Positions 25,532 through 35,650 of a stretch of 64,000 bases of DNA are shown one piece after another (within the stretch, counting starts at the first letter, position 1; every line of letters begins with the position of its first letter). This DNA comes from Candidatus Limnocylindrales bacterium (GTDB taxonomy: Bacteria; Moduliflexota; Moduliflexia; Moduliflexales; JAUQPW01), in assembly GCA_035559535.1 (NCBI GenBank), contig DATMBG010000006.1:97369-161368 (forward strand), in the 5' to 3' direction. The notes under the pieces were generated by a model that did not search any database, had not been told where the DNA came from, and saw nothing but the letters and a program-made list of their open reading frames with translations. The translations under genes were made by a program, and so were the position numbers.

Positions 25532-27112
25532 TTATTTGTGGCGTCTTCTTTCTACATAGACCACAATACCTGTTACAAGAACGGCAAGGGGTAACAAAAC
25601 CACAGGCACCCAGAACATGACCCGACCTTGAACTGCATTCAGGAGAATAGGTTGAGATTGAGGCTGCTTAGGACGGATAGCAATGAGGTTCTCTTCTTCC
25701 AGTAGCCAGCTTACGGTGTTTAGGAAGAGATCTCCATTCCCCTGGAGATTAAATCCAGAATCACTGATAAAATCGGAATCTCCAAAAACTACAATTCGAG
25801 CTTTAGTTTTTTTGGATTCCTGATCTTTTTGTTCTTCGGTTTTAGATTCTCCTTCCTTTTTAGGTTCCTCCTTGATTTCCACCGTAGCCAGGGCAGCTAC
25901 CGAAACCGGACCTTTAAGATCTTTATCCTTATCAAAACTGGCCATTCCTTGTTTGAGCCTGGCAATATCGGTCTCTCCCCAGCTTTCCGGGCTTGTTTTT
26001 GCCAGAGATTGGGCCGTAATCCCCTCGGGAAGCTGTTCCGCAACCCCTACAGACCGAGCCCAGGGAAAGAAACAGGCAATATGGAAGTCTCTGGTAATTT
26101 CATGGGGTTCATATTCTACTACAACAGGTACAGTTGGCTCTGCTCCAAATACCCGGCTCAAACGATCTACGATTACGTCATTTCCAATCTTAAATCCGTA
26201 TTTAGCCAAAAAAGTAACCAACCCGGGAGCATTTTCTGGATCGATCAGAACGAGAAGTTTACCGCCTCGTTTGAGGTATTCCTCTACGTTATCCAGTTCC
26301 TTAGGCAAAAGATCTTTTTTAGGTCCGTTGATAATCAGAAGCGTGGCATCATCGGGGACTTTCTCCTCTCGTAATAACAAAAGTTCTTTGACTTCATAAT
26401 TTCGGTCTGTGATGGCCTTTTTAACCTGACTATAGCCTCTGGCACCCGACTCATTCAAATTGCCTTCATCATGTCCGGTCAGGAAATAAACAACTTTCTT
26501 TCCCTCCCGAATTACTTTAAGAATTGCATTGGTGATGGCCTGCTCAGAACTATCCGTAATCTTCTCTCGTTTATTTCCACTTTCCAGGACAATGGTTCCA
26601 TAATCTCGAATTTCATAAGCTTTTGCTTTACCTGGATTACGATCTGGGTCTACGATCTCATATTTAAAATGAGAAGAATGGTAAGCGTATCGATCCAGAA
26701 CATCGTTGATCCCTCGTTCTTCTCCTTTTCGATAGAAAGCAACGGCCTGAACATCCCGGTCCAGAGATTTGAGAATCTTGACGGTCTGATCGGACAGACT
26801 ATTTAGCTTGGCCGTGGTAAAATCCCAACGATAATTATGCTTTACCGAGATGGCCTCTACAATGCTGATAATTCCTAAGACGATAAAAATCATGAGGGTT
26901 ACATTGGCGCCATATCGGGTAGTGCGTTTTCCAAGAAGCCTTTTAACTCCTTCAAAGTTAAAATAAATATAGGTCAGCAAGGCCAGCAGTCCAACGATTA
27001 AAAAGATCGAAGCTACAGGGGTCAACTGGGATCGGATAACATAAATTACACCACCACCTAAGGCCAGAATCAATCCGGCCAGACCTATTATAGAGGAATA
27101 TTTTTGTAACAT
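25532..27112 (-). CDS. GldG-family ABC-associated membrane protein
   Basis: A 526-aa protein with three N-terminal membrane segments (within residues 1-90), a large soluble domain and a last membrane helix (FWVPVVLLPLAVLVTGIVVYV). The soluble part has the ABC-transporter auxiliary-domain text: VVYFLTGHDEGNLNESG, GAGKLLVLIDPE-like KRGGKLLVLIDPENAPG, and ARIVVFGDSDFISD. This is the GldG/DUF7088 architecture, part of gliding-type or uncharacterised ABC exporters. An acidic/lysine-rich insert (KKEGESKTEEQKDQESKK) precedes the last block. It lies between the permease and DUF4340 genes. Confidence 0.82.
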   Translation of the reverse strand: MLQKYSSIIGLAGLILALGGGVIYVIRSQLTPVASIFLIVGLLALLTYIYFNFEGVKRLLGKRTTRYGANVTLMIFIVLGIISIVEAISVKHNYRWDFTTAKLNSLSDQTVKILKSLDRDVQAVAFYRKGEERGINDVLDRYAYHSSHFKYEIVDPDRNPGKAKAYEIRDYGTIVLESGNKREKITDSSEQAITNAILKVIREGKKVVYFLTGHDEGNLNESGARGYSQVKKAITDRNYEVKELLLLREEKVPDDATLLIINGPKKDLLPKELDNVEEYLKRGGKLLVLIDPENAPGLVTFLAKYGFKIGNDVIVDRLSRVFGAEPTVPVVVEYEPHEITRDFHIACFFPWARSVGVAEQLPEGITAQSLAKTSPESWGETDIARLKQGMASFDKDKDLKGPVSVAALATVEIKEEPKKEGESKTEEQKDQESKKTKARIVVFGDSDFISDSGFNLQGNGDLFLNTVSWLLEEENLIAIRPKQPQSQPILLNAVQGRVMFWVPVVLLPLAVLVTGIVVYVERRRHK

Positions 27113-27120
27113 GCCGTGAC

Positions 27121-27195
27121 GTGAAAGAATAGGAGCATGGGAGAATGGAGAAGTGAAGAGTTTCTCCCATCTCCCAGGCTCCTATTCTCCCTCTC
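27121..27195. repeat. Inverted repeat in permease-gldG spacer
   Basis: GAATAGGAGCATGGGAGAATGG opposes CCATCTCCCAGGCTCCTATTC with few mismatches, filling the 89-nt spacer. Confidence 0.65.
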
Positions 27196-27201
27196 TGTCT
27201 T

Positions 27202-27972
27202 TTAGCCTCGCCATCTATTGGACTCCAGGGATCTTAGGGTTAAAAACAAGAAAAACAGGGTAAAATTCAAGTAATAGATAAGATCTTTGGTATCGATAAT
27301 GCCTTTGGCAAAGTTTTGAAAGTGCTCAATAATGGAGAGATGCCGAAGAACACTTCCCAGGGTAGGACCCGTGTTTTCGGCAGAGAATCCGATAACCCAA
27401 AATATGATAAGAACCCCAAAACTAGCTACTGCAGCTATAATTTGATTTTCTGTCAGGGTAGAAATTAATATTCCCAGGGAAATAAATGCAGACCCCATCA
27501 AGAAAACGCCTAAATAAGCCGATATAAAAGGCTTAATATCCGGCCTTCCTACCCAGGCGATGAGGATTGGGTAAACCAGGCTTAAGGCCAGCATGATGGC
27601 AAAGACCGTTACACAGGCCAGGAATTTCCCCAGTACCACTTCGATATCCCGAATGGGATACGTCATGAGCAGCTCAAAAGTACCCAGCCGTTTCTCCTCA
27701 GAAAATAATCTCATGGTAAGAATCGGCATCATCAAGAGGATAATAACTGCCATATTACTAAACAGAGGGTTGACCACACCTTCGGTGATATTGAGATTGG
27801 CTGCAGCAGCCGGTTGTTGCATGGCTTGAAAACTGATCATGCTATAGAAGGTGACAATAGCCGAGAAGAAATATCCTGTGATGACTAGGAAAATAAACAG
27901 GACTACATAAGCAATAGGCGAGTAAAAATAAGATCTTAGTTCTTTTTTAAAGAGATAGAAGATATTCCGCAT
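27202..27972 (-). CDS. ABC-2 type permease (GldF-like)
   Basis: A 256-aa integral membrane protein with six predicted helices. The N-terminal RNIFYLFKKELRSYFYSPIAYVV and the central MPILTMRLFSEEKRLGTFELLMTYP are typical of ABC-2 permeases of the GldF/NosY group. It pairs with the ATPase encoded just upstream in the operon and the GldG protein downstream. Confidence 0.87.
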   Translation of the reverse strand: MRNIFYLFKKELRSYFYSPIAYVVLFIFLVITGYFFSAIVTFYSMISFQAMQQPAAAANLNITEGVVNPLFSNMAVIILLMMPILTMRLFSEEKRLGTFELLMTYPIRDIEVVLGKFLACVTVFAIMLALSLVYPILIAWVGRPDIKPFISAYLGVFLMGSAFISLGILISTLTENQIIAAVASFGVLIIFWVIGFSAENTGPTLGSVLRHLSIIEHFQNFAKGIIDTKDLIYYLNFTLFFLFLTLRSLESNRWRG

Positions 27973-27974
27973 GT

Positions 27975-28063
27975 TCTATTGTCTATCGTCCGTTGTGCGC
28001 TGTTTATATGGAGATGGAGGATAACAGGAAAGAAACAACGAACAACGAACAATGGACAACGGA
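27975..28063. repeat. ACAACG repeat and inverted partner in ATPase-permease spacer
   Basis: CTATTGTCTATCGTCCGTTG (left) opposes an ACAACGAACAACGAAC..ACAACGG stretch (right). The vocabulary is the same as the xerC-hslV spacer at 10997-11148. Confidence 0.65.
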
Positions 28064-28064
28064 T

Positions 28065-29006
28065 CTATCCTTCCTCTTCGGTAACCAATTTGACAAAGAC
28101 ATCTTCCAAACTGATTTCCACCGGTCGTAACTCCAGCAACCCATTTCCACTCTGAACGATGGCATGTGCCAAATCCCGACGGACATCTCTATCTTTAGAA
28201 GCTTCAACTTCATAATTGAAAATATTTCCGGTTACCTGGTCTTTCCTTTGAACCCGATTAACTCCGTTGACCTCCTTCAAGATTTTCAAAACAGCCTCGG
28301 ACGGTCCATCTACCTGAAGTAAAATACGTCGGGATGTCTGAGATCGAGAAGTAAGGTTCTCGGTAGTATCTTCTGCCACCACCTTTCCCTGGTTGATGAT
28401 AACAACCCGTTGACAGATCATACTGACCTCCGGAAGAATATGGGAGCTCAGGATAATGGTTTTTTCGGTGGCAAGTTCTTTGATAAGATGACGGATATCG
28501 GTGATCTGTTTAGGATCCAATCCCATGGTTGGCTCATCTAAAATAAGAACTTCAGGATCATTGACGAGGGCCTGGGCCAATCCTACACGCTGCCGATATC
28601 CTTTAGAAAGGTTTTTAATCAATCGATTGGATACACTTTCAAGTCCACAACTTTTAATAACCTGCTGGATTTTTTCCTTCCGGAGTTTTTTAGGTACACC
28701 CTTGACTTCGGTTACAAAATTCAAATAGGCCCAAACCTCCATATCATTGTAAATAGGGACATTTTCCGGCAGATACCCGATCCTTTTTCTGACTTCCAGA
28801 GAGTCTTTAAAAACATCGTATCCCGCAACGGTTGCCGTTCCGCTGGTTGCCGGCATGAACCCCGTTAAAATTCGCATGGTGGTTGTTTTACCTGCTCCAT
28901 TAGGGCCTAAGAATCCTAAGATTTCACCCTTTTCTACCCGGAAAGAAACCCCCTGAATAGCAGGAAGTGTTCCATAGTACTTGGTTAAATTCTCTACCAC
29001 GATCAT
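28065..29006 (-). CDS. ABC transporter ATPase (GldA-like)
   Basis: A 313-aa ATP-binding subunit: Walker A GPNGAGKTT, signature LSKGYRQRVGLAQAL, Walker B LILDEPTMGLDP, switch His in SSHILPE, and a C-terminal regulatory extension. It is first in the four-gene minus-strand operon ATPase-permease-GldG-DUF4340. A strong AAGGAGG lies 9-10 nt before the ATG. What the system exports is unknown; Gld-like sets occur far outside gliding bacteria. Confidence 0.9.
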   Translation of the reverse strand: MIVVENLTKYYGTLPAIQGVSFRVEKGEILGFLGPNGAGKTTTMRILTGFMPATSGTATVAGYDVFKDSLEVRKRIGYLPENVPIYNDMEVWAYLNFVTEVKGVPKKLRKEKIQQVIKSCGLESVSNRLIKNLSKGYRQRVGLAQALVNDPEVLILDEPTMGLDPKQITDIRHLIKELATEKTIILSSHILPEVSMICQRVVIINQGKVVAEDTTENLTSRSQTSRRILLQVDGPSEAVLKILKEVNGVNRVQRKDQVTGNIFNYEVEASKDRDVRRDLAHAIVQSGNGLLELRPVEISLEDVFVKLVTEEEG

Positions 29007-29395
29007 CCTTGATTTTCCTCCTTCCTAGGTTATTGAAACTCACAGGTGAGATAAGCACAAGTAATCTCTTCATGTGGTGAGGGCTGAAAAAGTAATAACT
29101 TACGCCAAGCCTCTAAGTTAGATTTTAAGCAGATTAAAAAGTTCCATCTTTTAATGCTTTAAACTTAAAACGATGGGATAAAAAGTTACCTTTGGCGATC
29201 TAGATTCAAGGTTTTTAATCACCTTAACAGGAACTTTTAAAACTTGTCAAGACTCCAATTATTGAGAGAGTTTATTCTCTTTACAATCCCATGGACTGGA
29301 TTCAATTTTGAACCTGGCCATTAAAAGAAAATAATTATAGTATTGATCGGAAAAACCATGGTTATTTCGTCTGTTTGATGGATAGAAAGGTAAGC
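29007..29395. other. Divergent intergenic region
   Basis: No gene seen. On the minus strand TTGACA (29250-29245) is followed after 17 nt by a poor -10 (TTAAGG), a weak promoter candidate for the ABC operon. No repeat of the families seen elsewhere. Confidence 0.4.
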
Positions 29396-30787
29396 ATGAG
29401 GGATAGTTTTAGATTTAAAAATTTCCAAAGCAAGCAGATTATTCTGATCTTTTCGAGTTCCCAGTTTCTCAGGTCCGCTCTCCGAAGTAGCCAGATCCGA
29501 TATGGATTCCTGGGTTTAGGAATCTACTTGACGATCTGGATGTTACCGGTTTATGCAGAAACGGATTTGCAGCAGGTCCCCTTAGTTCAGGTTTTTGATG
29601 AAGCCTGGCAGCGGATTGACTCGGAGTTCTACGATCCTCACTTTAATGGCGTAGACTGGAAGAAAATGCGAGAAATTTATCGTCCTCTGGTAGAGAGAGC
29701 CGCAACGAGAGCACAGGGATATGAGATCATCAACCAAATGATCTCGCAATTGAAAGCTTCTCATACCCATCTATATACACCCGATCAACCTGCGTATTAT
29801 CAACTGGCTGCCATCTTTGGAAAGAGGGTGAGCGGGTACTCCCAGGCTTTTGGGGATAAAGAGGTTCGTTATACTGACATAGGTATTCTGACGGTAACCA
29901 CCCCCCGGGGTATTTTTGTAAAAGGGGTTCTTGAAGGAAGTCCGGCCCAAGAAGCAGGGATTCAGGTAGGAGATCAAATTTTGGAAGTAGATGGGGAGCC
30001 CTTTGAACCGGTTGCATCGTTTCGTAATAAAGCAGGACAGCCTGTTCGTATTCTGATTCAAACGGCGGCTTGTAAAGACGAATCCTCCGATGAGTCCAGA
30101 ACGGGCTCTTGTATCCGTCCGAGTCCAGAAGAGAAAACAGTCATTCCCAGGGAAGTAGATCCTAACCAGATGTTTCTGGAAGCCGAAAAGAAAAGTATTC
30201 GAATCTTTGAGGAGGATGGGATCAAGATTGGATACATTCATATCTGGTCTTATGCCAGGGAAGTCTATCAAGATGCTTTTGTGGAGGCTATTATAACCGG
30301 AGAATTCGCCAAAGCTTCAGCATTAATCGTAGATTTACGGGATGGGTGGGGCGGGGCAAGTCCTGAGTACCTGAACGTTTTTAATAAAAATGTACCTGTT
30401 ATGACTACTGCCTCCCGGTCGGGAGATAAGCGTAAGTACGATCCTCAATGGAGGAAACCAGTGGTCTTTCTGGTTAATGAAGGTACCCGAAGTGGGAAAG
30501 AAATGCTCACCTATGGATTCAAGAAATATCGTCTGGGTAAAGTTATCGGTACGCCGACTGCGGGGGCTGTCCTGGCAGGCAAACCTTTTTATCTATCCGA
30601 TGGGTCTTTATTGATGGTTGCCGTCAGAGATGTCTGGGTGGATGGCGAACGCCTGGAGGGAAAGGGAGTTCAACCGGATATTTACGTGGATTTTCCCGTG
30701 GAATACGCCAGGGGCTATGACCCGCAACGTGCCAAAGCCTTAAAAGTCTTGGCCGAAGAAGTTAAACAGTCCAAGCAGGAATCGTAA
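29396..30787 (+). CDS. S41-family (C-terminal processing-like) peptidase
   Basis: A 463-aa exported serine protease from the ATG at 29396, chosen because GAAAGG lies 5 nt upstream; TTG/ATG at 29375/29378 are also in frame. An N-terminal hydrophobic segment (FLGLGIYLTIWMLPVYA) is a signal/anchor. A helical region, a PDZ domain (GIFVKGVLEGSPAQEAGIQVGD) and the S41 core follow. The core has VDLRDGWGG and the putative nucleophile Ser in NEGTRSGKEML, then GTPTAGAV. The loop lacks the Lys of classical Ctp enzymes at the usual TFGKG place, so it resembles tricorn-type members. Target unknown. Confidence 0.82.
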   Translation: MRDSFRFKNFQSKQIILIFSSSQFLRSALRSSQIRYGFLGLGIYLTIWMLPVYAETDLQQVPLVQVFDEAWQRIDSEFYDPHFNGVDWKKMREIYRPLVERAATRAQGYEIINQMISQLKASHTHLYTPDQPAYYQLAAIFGKRVSGYSQAFGDKEVRYTDIGILTVTTPRGIFVKGVLEGSPAQEAGIQVGDQILEVDGEPFEPVASFRNKAGQPVRILIQTAACKDESSDESRTGSCIRPSPEEKTVIPREVDPNQMFLEAEKKSIRIFEEDGIKIGYIHIWSYAREVYQDAFVEAIITGEFAKASALIVDLRDGWGGASPEYLNVFNKNVPVMTTASRSGDKRKYDPQWRKPVVFLVNEGTRSGKEMLTYGFKKYRLGKVIGTPTAGAVLAGKPFYLSDGSLLMVAVRDVWVDGERLEGKGVQPDIYVDFPVEYARGYDPQRAKALKVLAEEVKQSKQES

Positions 30788-30801
30788 TTGAAGTATGAAG
30801 C

Positions 30802-30960
30802 TATGGGGGTGTGGGGGTATGGGAGTGTGGGAGTATGTGAAGTATAGAAGAATAAGTGGCTATCCCCACCCTTTTACCCTTTCCCACTTCTTCACTTCCC
30901 CACTCTCACACCTCCACATCCCTATACCCCTACACTTCCATACTCCCACACTTCCTCTAC
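30802..30960. repeat. Large imperfect inverted repeat, GGGGGTATG family
   Basis: The left half repeats TGTGGGGGTATGGGAGTGTG; the right half repeats CATACTCCCACAC and CTATACCCCTACAC. It lies between the S41 stop and the treS stop (convergent), so it could serve as a bidirectional termination structure. Same family as 5280 and 41780. Confidence 0.7.
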
Positions 30961-30971
30961 CTACTGCCTCA

Positions 30972-33900
30972 TCACCTCACGATCTCCTTTATCCCTCGTA
31001 GAGGGATAATGGCCCAATCCGGGCGGTTGTTAAGTTCATGATGGAGTTCACGTATGGCCTTATCTAAGAGGAAGGTTTTTAATAAAATATCCAGTTCCTC
31101 AGAATCCTTGGGAATAAAGGGTGCGTTTTCGGTGGTCTCCAAATAAGATCTTAAAAAAGCGCCTCCCATAGACCGGTACCAAAAATCCGTCCAGGGTTCT
31201 AACACAGGAATATCTTCAGGCCTGAGAGAGGTATGTTTGAGGAGAACAGTATAAGCCGCATAGTGGATGGATCTTAACATGCTGGCTACATCCCTAAGTG
31301 GAGAGCGTTTGAGTTTTCTTTCACTGAGGGCTTTTGTCGGATCACTTTCAAAGTCAATGATTACAAAATCTTTTCCTGTATAAAGGACATGTCCCAGGTG
31401 ATAATTTCCATGGATTCTTATCTTTACGGTGGATATTTTTTTCTGCAGGATTGTTCTGAAATGGTCCATCACACTCTTTTCAAGATTTAAAACCTCTTCC
31501 GCTTCCTTTCTTATATTTTGTAGGGAGCGTTCCGATTCAGGAAGCGTATTCAAATTTTTCCGTAAAAGTTGGAGAACCCTTCTTGCAGAGCTTCGCATAG
31601 ATTGATAAACGGATCTTTGATAAAGGGTTGAGAAGGGTTCAGGGGAGAAGTTGGGGTCTTTTGAATTCGAAGCGAGTGCCAGGTGCAATTCGGCGGTTCT
31701 TTTTCCTAAAAGCTTAACCATCTCAAAATAAGCTCCTATAACCAGGTCTTGAAGGGAAGGGGGGATTTCAACTTTTAGAAGAGAGGCCGATAATTTGGGT
31801 ATTTGCTGAATTTCGCTCCTTCGGGAAAGTACCCGATCGAAATACCTTTCAACCGCATTAAGGGTAAAAGTCCAAGCATCTCCCTGATTTGGAACAAAAC
31901 TTTGAAGGATGCCCAGGGTCATGGGTTGAGACCCGGGTTTTCTATATTCTATAGCGCCTATAAAAGAAGGAATGTAGGGGAAGGACACAGTTTCTGTAAG
32001 AAATCTTCCTATCTCCAGATCTGGATGGGTGCCTTCCTCTAGATATCTAAACAATTTAAGGAAGAATTTGTCACCGTATAGGAAAGAAGGCTTTTGCTTT
32101 TCAGCATTGAGGACTTGAAATTCGCGGAGGGGTATTTCACCTACTGATCCTGCCAGGGTTTTAGAGGATCTTTTAGTATGGACGATAAACTCTCCTTGCT
32201 TTCCCTTTATTCGGTGTTTTCTCAAGATCATTTCCAGGAGATTTTTACGGAATCCCTCGGAATAGATACTATCATAAAGGATACCCTCCAGGTTTCTTCC
32301 CTTGACCCGGGCAATAATTCCCGGCAAAGAGGATTCCAGTATCTCCTTAGCTTTTTCTCCCATAGCAAAGGATATGGGTAACAAATAGGTTTGGGGAGGG
32401 CCTTCTACATATTGAACTTCCAGAAGCAGGAGTCGGGTATCCTGAATCCCCCGTTCCCCTGAAGAACCCTCGATCTCTTCCGTCCGTTTAAGATCTTTTC
32501 CTATGGGAAGGACCTCCAAGATTTGAAGTCGCTGGATTTCCCGAGTATTTCCCTGGATATTTTCTATCCCGGCAAACCATTTACGCCCTTTGAGATAAGC
32601 CGGTAATATCTCCCTTTCAAGTTTTTCCATGGATCTTTCTTCCAGAACTTCCCAGTTTGCCTGGGTTAAGACCCCGGCTACTTCCAATTCCGGAATGGTC
32701 CATACATTAATACTTTCTACTGCTTTCTCCTTTTGTAGCGAGAACCAATAGTAACCATAAGGTCCAAGGGTAAGTATGTAAGGAGAATCCTTAATAGGAG
32801 AAAATCTGTTTCCACTAAAAACTTCCTCCAAAACATAGCCGGAAAGTCTGGATAGATTCAATTCCACCATTTGAGGGTACTTGGAAAGGTTGACCACTAC
32901 TAAGATTTTCTCCTCTTGAAGGGATGGTTCAGGTTGGTAGTGACGGATAAAGGCAAAGACTTTGGGGTTGTCTGGAAGGAGAAACTCAATGCTTCCCCGC
33001 CCAAAAGCCTTAAAGCGCTTTCTCATGGCGATATATTTTTTCATCCACCAGAGTAACGAGGCCTGGTTTCTCTGTTGATTCTCCACGTTTACCGATTCGT
33101 AGTGATATTCGGGGTCTATGATAATGGGAAGGTAGAGCTTTTGGGGGTTGGCTTTGGAAAAACCGGCATTTTTATCTGCACTCCACTGCATGGGTGTTCT
33201 AACCCCATTTCGATCCCCCAGGTAGTAATTATCCCCCATTCCAATCTCATCGCCGTAGTAGATAACCGGAGTTCCCGGAAGAGAAAAGAGAAGGACATTC
33301 ATGAGTTCAATCTTGCGTCGATCATTTTCCAGAAGAGGTGCCAGCCGTCGACGAATTCCTAAATTGATTCTTGCATGGGGGTCGCGGGCGTACATTCTAT
33401 ACATATAATCCCGTTCTTCATCGGTTACCATTTCAAGGGTCAATTCATCATGGTTTCTCAAAAAAAGTGCCCATTGACAGGTTTCTGGAATGGGAGGAGT
33501 CTGTTCCAGGATATCGATAATGGGAAATCTATCCTCCATCCGAACTGCCATAAATATCCTGGGCATCAATGGGAAATGAAAGGCCATATGGCATTTATCT
33601 CCATTTCCAAAATAACTTACGGCATCCTCAGGCCACTGGTTTGCCTCGGCAAGGAGCATTCGATTGGAGAACTTGCTATCTACATGGGCCCGAAGTCGCT
33701 GTAAAAATTCATAGGTTTCCGGCAGGTTTTCGCAGTTAGTCCCTTCTCGCTCAAAGAGGTAAGGAATCGCGTCTAAACGCATCCCATCCACACCCATATT
33801 TAGCCAGTAATCCACTACTTTTAGGATGGCTTTCTGAACCTCGGGATTGTCATAATTTAAATCGGGCTGGTGAGAGTAAAAACGATGCCAGTAATAGGCC

Positions 33901-34385
33901 TTACCTACAGGATCCCAGGCCCAGTTGGAAGTTTCAAAATCCTTAAATATGATCCGGGCTTCTGGATACTTTTCCGGAGTATCACTCCAGACATAGAAAT
34001 TCCTTATCGTAGAGCCCGGCCTGGCTTTCCTGGCTCTCTGAAACCAGGCATGCTGATCGGAAGTATGATTTACAACGAGTTCTGTGATGACCCGTAATCC
34101 CCGACGATGGGCTTCATTTAGAAACTCCTTGAACTCTTTTAAATCACCGTAGTCCGGGTGAATATTGAAGTAATCGGCAATGTCGTATCCATCATCTTTA
34201 AGGGGAGAAGGATAGAAAGGAAGAAGCCATAAGGCCGTTACACCGAGATCTTCCAGATAGTCCAGCTTTTCCGTAAGTCCTTTAAAGTTTCCTATTCCGT
34301 TACCCTTGGCATCGTAAAAGGTCTTTACGTGAAGCTCATAAATAATGGCATCTTTATACCAGAGTGAATCGTCTTCAAGATACAT
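30972..34385 (-). CDS. treS: Trehalose synthase / maltokinase fusion
   Basis: A 1137-aa two-domain enzyme. Residues 1 to about 545 are a GH13 trehalose synthase that interconverts maltose and trehalose: WYKDAIIYELHVKTF, catalytic Asp in GMRLDAIPYL, Glu in LLAEANQWPEDAV, Asp in FLRNHDEL. Residues from about 600 are a Mak-type maltokinase that makes maltose-1-phosphate: IRIHGNYHLGHVLYT and VIIDFESDP as in aminoglycoside-kinase folds. The fusion is a known arrangement of the TreS-Mak-GlgE route to alpha-glucan. Its start overlaps the anmK stop by 11 bp. Confidence 0.93.
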   Translation of the reverse strand: MYLEDDSLWYKDAIIYELHVKTFYDAKGNGIGNFKGLTEKLDYLEDLGVTALWLLPFYPSPLKDDGYDIADYFNIHPDYGDLKEFKEFLNEAHRRGLRVITELVVNHTSDQHAWFQRARKARPGSTIRNFYVWSDTPEKYPEARIIFKDFETSNWAWDPVGKAYYWHRFYSHQPDLNYDNPEVQKAILKVVDYWLNMGVDGMRLDAIPYLFEREGTNCENLPETYEFLQRLRAHVDSKFSNRMLLAEANQWPEDAVSYFGNGDKCHMAFHFPLMPRIFMAVRMEDRFPIIDILEQTPPIPETCQWALFLRNHDELTLEMVTDEERDYMYRMYARDPHARINLGIRRRLAPLLENDRRKIELMNVLLFSLPGTPVIYYGDEIGMGDNYYLGDRNGVRTPMQWSADKNAGFSKANPQKLYLPIIIDPEYHYESVNVENQQRNQASLLWWMKKYIAMRKRFKAFGRGSIEFLLPDNPKVFAFIRHYQPEPSLQEEKILVVVNLSKYPQMVELNLSRLSGYVLEEVFSGNRFSPIKDSPYILTLGPYGYYWFSLQKEKAVESINVWTIPELEVAGVLTQANWEVLEERSMEKLEREILPAYLKGRKWFAGIENIQGNTREIQRLQILEVLPIGKDLKRTEEIEGSSGERGIQDTRLLLLEVQYVEGPPQTYLLPISFAMGEKAKEILESSLPGIIARVKGRNLEGILYDSIYSEGFRKNLLEMILRKHRIKGKQGEFIVHTKRSSKTLAGSVGEIPLREFQVLNAEKQKPSFLYGDKFFLKLFRYLEEGTHPDLEIGRFLTETVSFPYIPSFIGAIEYRKPGSQPMTLGILQSFVPNQGDAWTFTLNAVERYFDRVLSRRSEIQQIPKLSASLLKVEIPPSLQDLVIGAYFEMVKLLGKRTAELHLALASNSKDPNFSPEPFSTLYQRSVYQSMRSSARRVLQLLRKNLNTLPESERSLQNIRKEAEEVLNLEKSVMDHFRTILQKKISTVKIRIHGNYHLGHVLYTGKDFVIIDFESDPTKALSERKLKRSPLRDVASMLRSIHYAAYTVLLKHTSLRPEDIPVLEPWTDFWYRSMGGAFLRSYLETTENAPFIPKDSEELDILLKTFLLDKAIRELHHELNNRPDWAIIPLRGIKEIVR

Positions 34386-35610
34386 ATCCTAAAGATTTCC
34401 AATTTCGTCCGGGTAGAATCTTCCCGAGGATAACCGGATATCTGGCCCCTGTTGCCGGGGGAACATTGCTGGGAATCCCCAGGAAAGTCGCCCGGGCGAG
34501 TAAAGCAAAGAGAATAGCTTCTAAAGCGTCACTGGAATATCCGTACTCTTCCACCGTCTTGACGGAAATAGACTCAGAATGAAACGCTTTCTGAAGCATA
34601 GCCATCAAAGTTTTGTTTTTAGCACCTCCTCCACAGAGGATGAGCTCCAGAGAGCCTTCCCCTTTAAGGTTCCGATACCGATCAACCAAAAGGAATCGTC
34701 GGTAACTGTCTGCGATGGATTCAGCTGTGAAGGCGGTAGCCGTGGCCAGCAAATCCTTTGGAAAGATGCCCATCTCGTTTGCTTTTTTCAGTAGCTTTTG
34801 GAGAAACTCTCCGCCAAATTCTTCCCTGCCCGTGGTTTTAGGTGGGGGTTTCTTTAAGTAAGGATGGGCCATAAGCCAGTTGAGGAGATCTGGATGCACC
34901 TGCCCACCAGCCGCCATCTGACCATCTAAATCGAAGGAGAGCTTTCCCTGCGTCAGTTGGTTTATCAGTCCATCTATGATAAGGTTTCCGGGCCCGGTGT
35001 CGAAGGCGATAAGTTGATCTGGCTCTGCATGGGCCGGAATAAAGGTTACATTACTAATCCCACCAATGTTATTTACTGCCCGGGCCTTCACCTTATCCCG
35101 GAAGAGAAGATAATGGGCGTAAGGGGCCAGGGGAGCCCCTTCACCCCCTGCTGCAATATCCCTGGGACGGAAATCGGCCACTACCGTACAACCGGTCCTT
35201 TCTGCGATAATGGAAGGCTCTCCGATTTGTAGGGTGGATTTAACGGTTAAAAAACCTGCCTGGGGAGGTAATGCCGGTTCATATCGGGGTTCCGGCAAGT
35301 GATGAATAGTCTGACCATGGGAACCAATAAGATCAATCTCCTCCGGTCTGCATCCCCCTCGTTCCATGATCCTGAGAGCCGCCTGGGCAAATAATTCTCC
35401 CAGGTAGAAATTAAGGTGACAGATTTGATCAACTTTTCCTGCTTCCGGGGAGGAGAGTTCTAAAATTCTCTCTTTAACCCCCTCTGGAAAGGGATAGGTT
35501 TCAAAGCATAAAAGGTTTACCTGGGTCTCCAAATCACGACCCGTAATATCTACTAAAGCCGCGTCAATTCCATCTACAGAAGTTCCTGAAAGTAGACCGA
35601 TAACCTTCAT
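34375..35610 (-). CDS. anmK: Anhydro-N-acetylmuramic acid kinase
   Basis: Phosphorylates and opens 1,6-anhydro-MurNAc during peptidoglycan recycling. At 411 aa it has LSGTSVDGIDAALVDI at the N-terminus, GSHGQTIHHLP, NNIGGISNVTF, FDTGPGNLIIDGLIN and the LCGGGAKNKTLM ATP-site motif. It sits inside a glucan operon (40 bp after malQ, overlapping treS), which is an unusual partner set. Identification is secure. Confidence 0.95.
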   Translation of the reverse strand: MKVIGLLSGTSVDGIDAALVDITGRDLETQVNLLCFETYPFPEGVKERILELSSPEAGKVDQICHLNFYLGELFAQAALRIMERGGCRPEEIDLIGSHGQTIHHLPEPRYEPALPPQAGFLTVKSTLQIGEPSIIAERTGCTVVADFRPRDIAAGGEGAPLAPYAHYLLFRDKVKARAVNNIGGISNVTFIPAHAEPDQLIAFDTGPGNLIIDGLINQLTQGKLSFDLDGQMAAGGQVHPDLLNWLMAHPYLKKPPPKTTGREEFGGEFLQKLLKKANEMGIFPKDLLATATAFTAESIADSYRRFLLVDRYRNLKGEGSLELILCGGGAKNKTLMAMLQKAFHSESISVKTVEEYGYSSDALEAILFALLARATFLGIPSNVPPATGARYPVILGKILPGRNWKSLGYVS

Positions 35611-35650
35611 GGGACCAATAAGGAAGTTTTTAGTATCTACTTACCGGATA

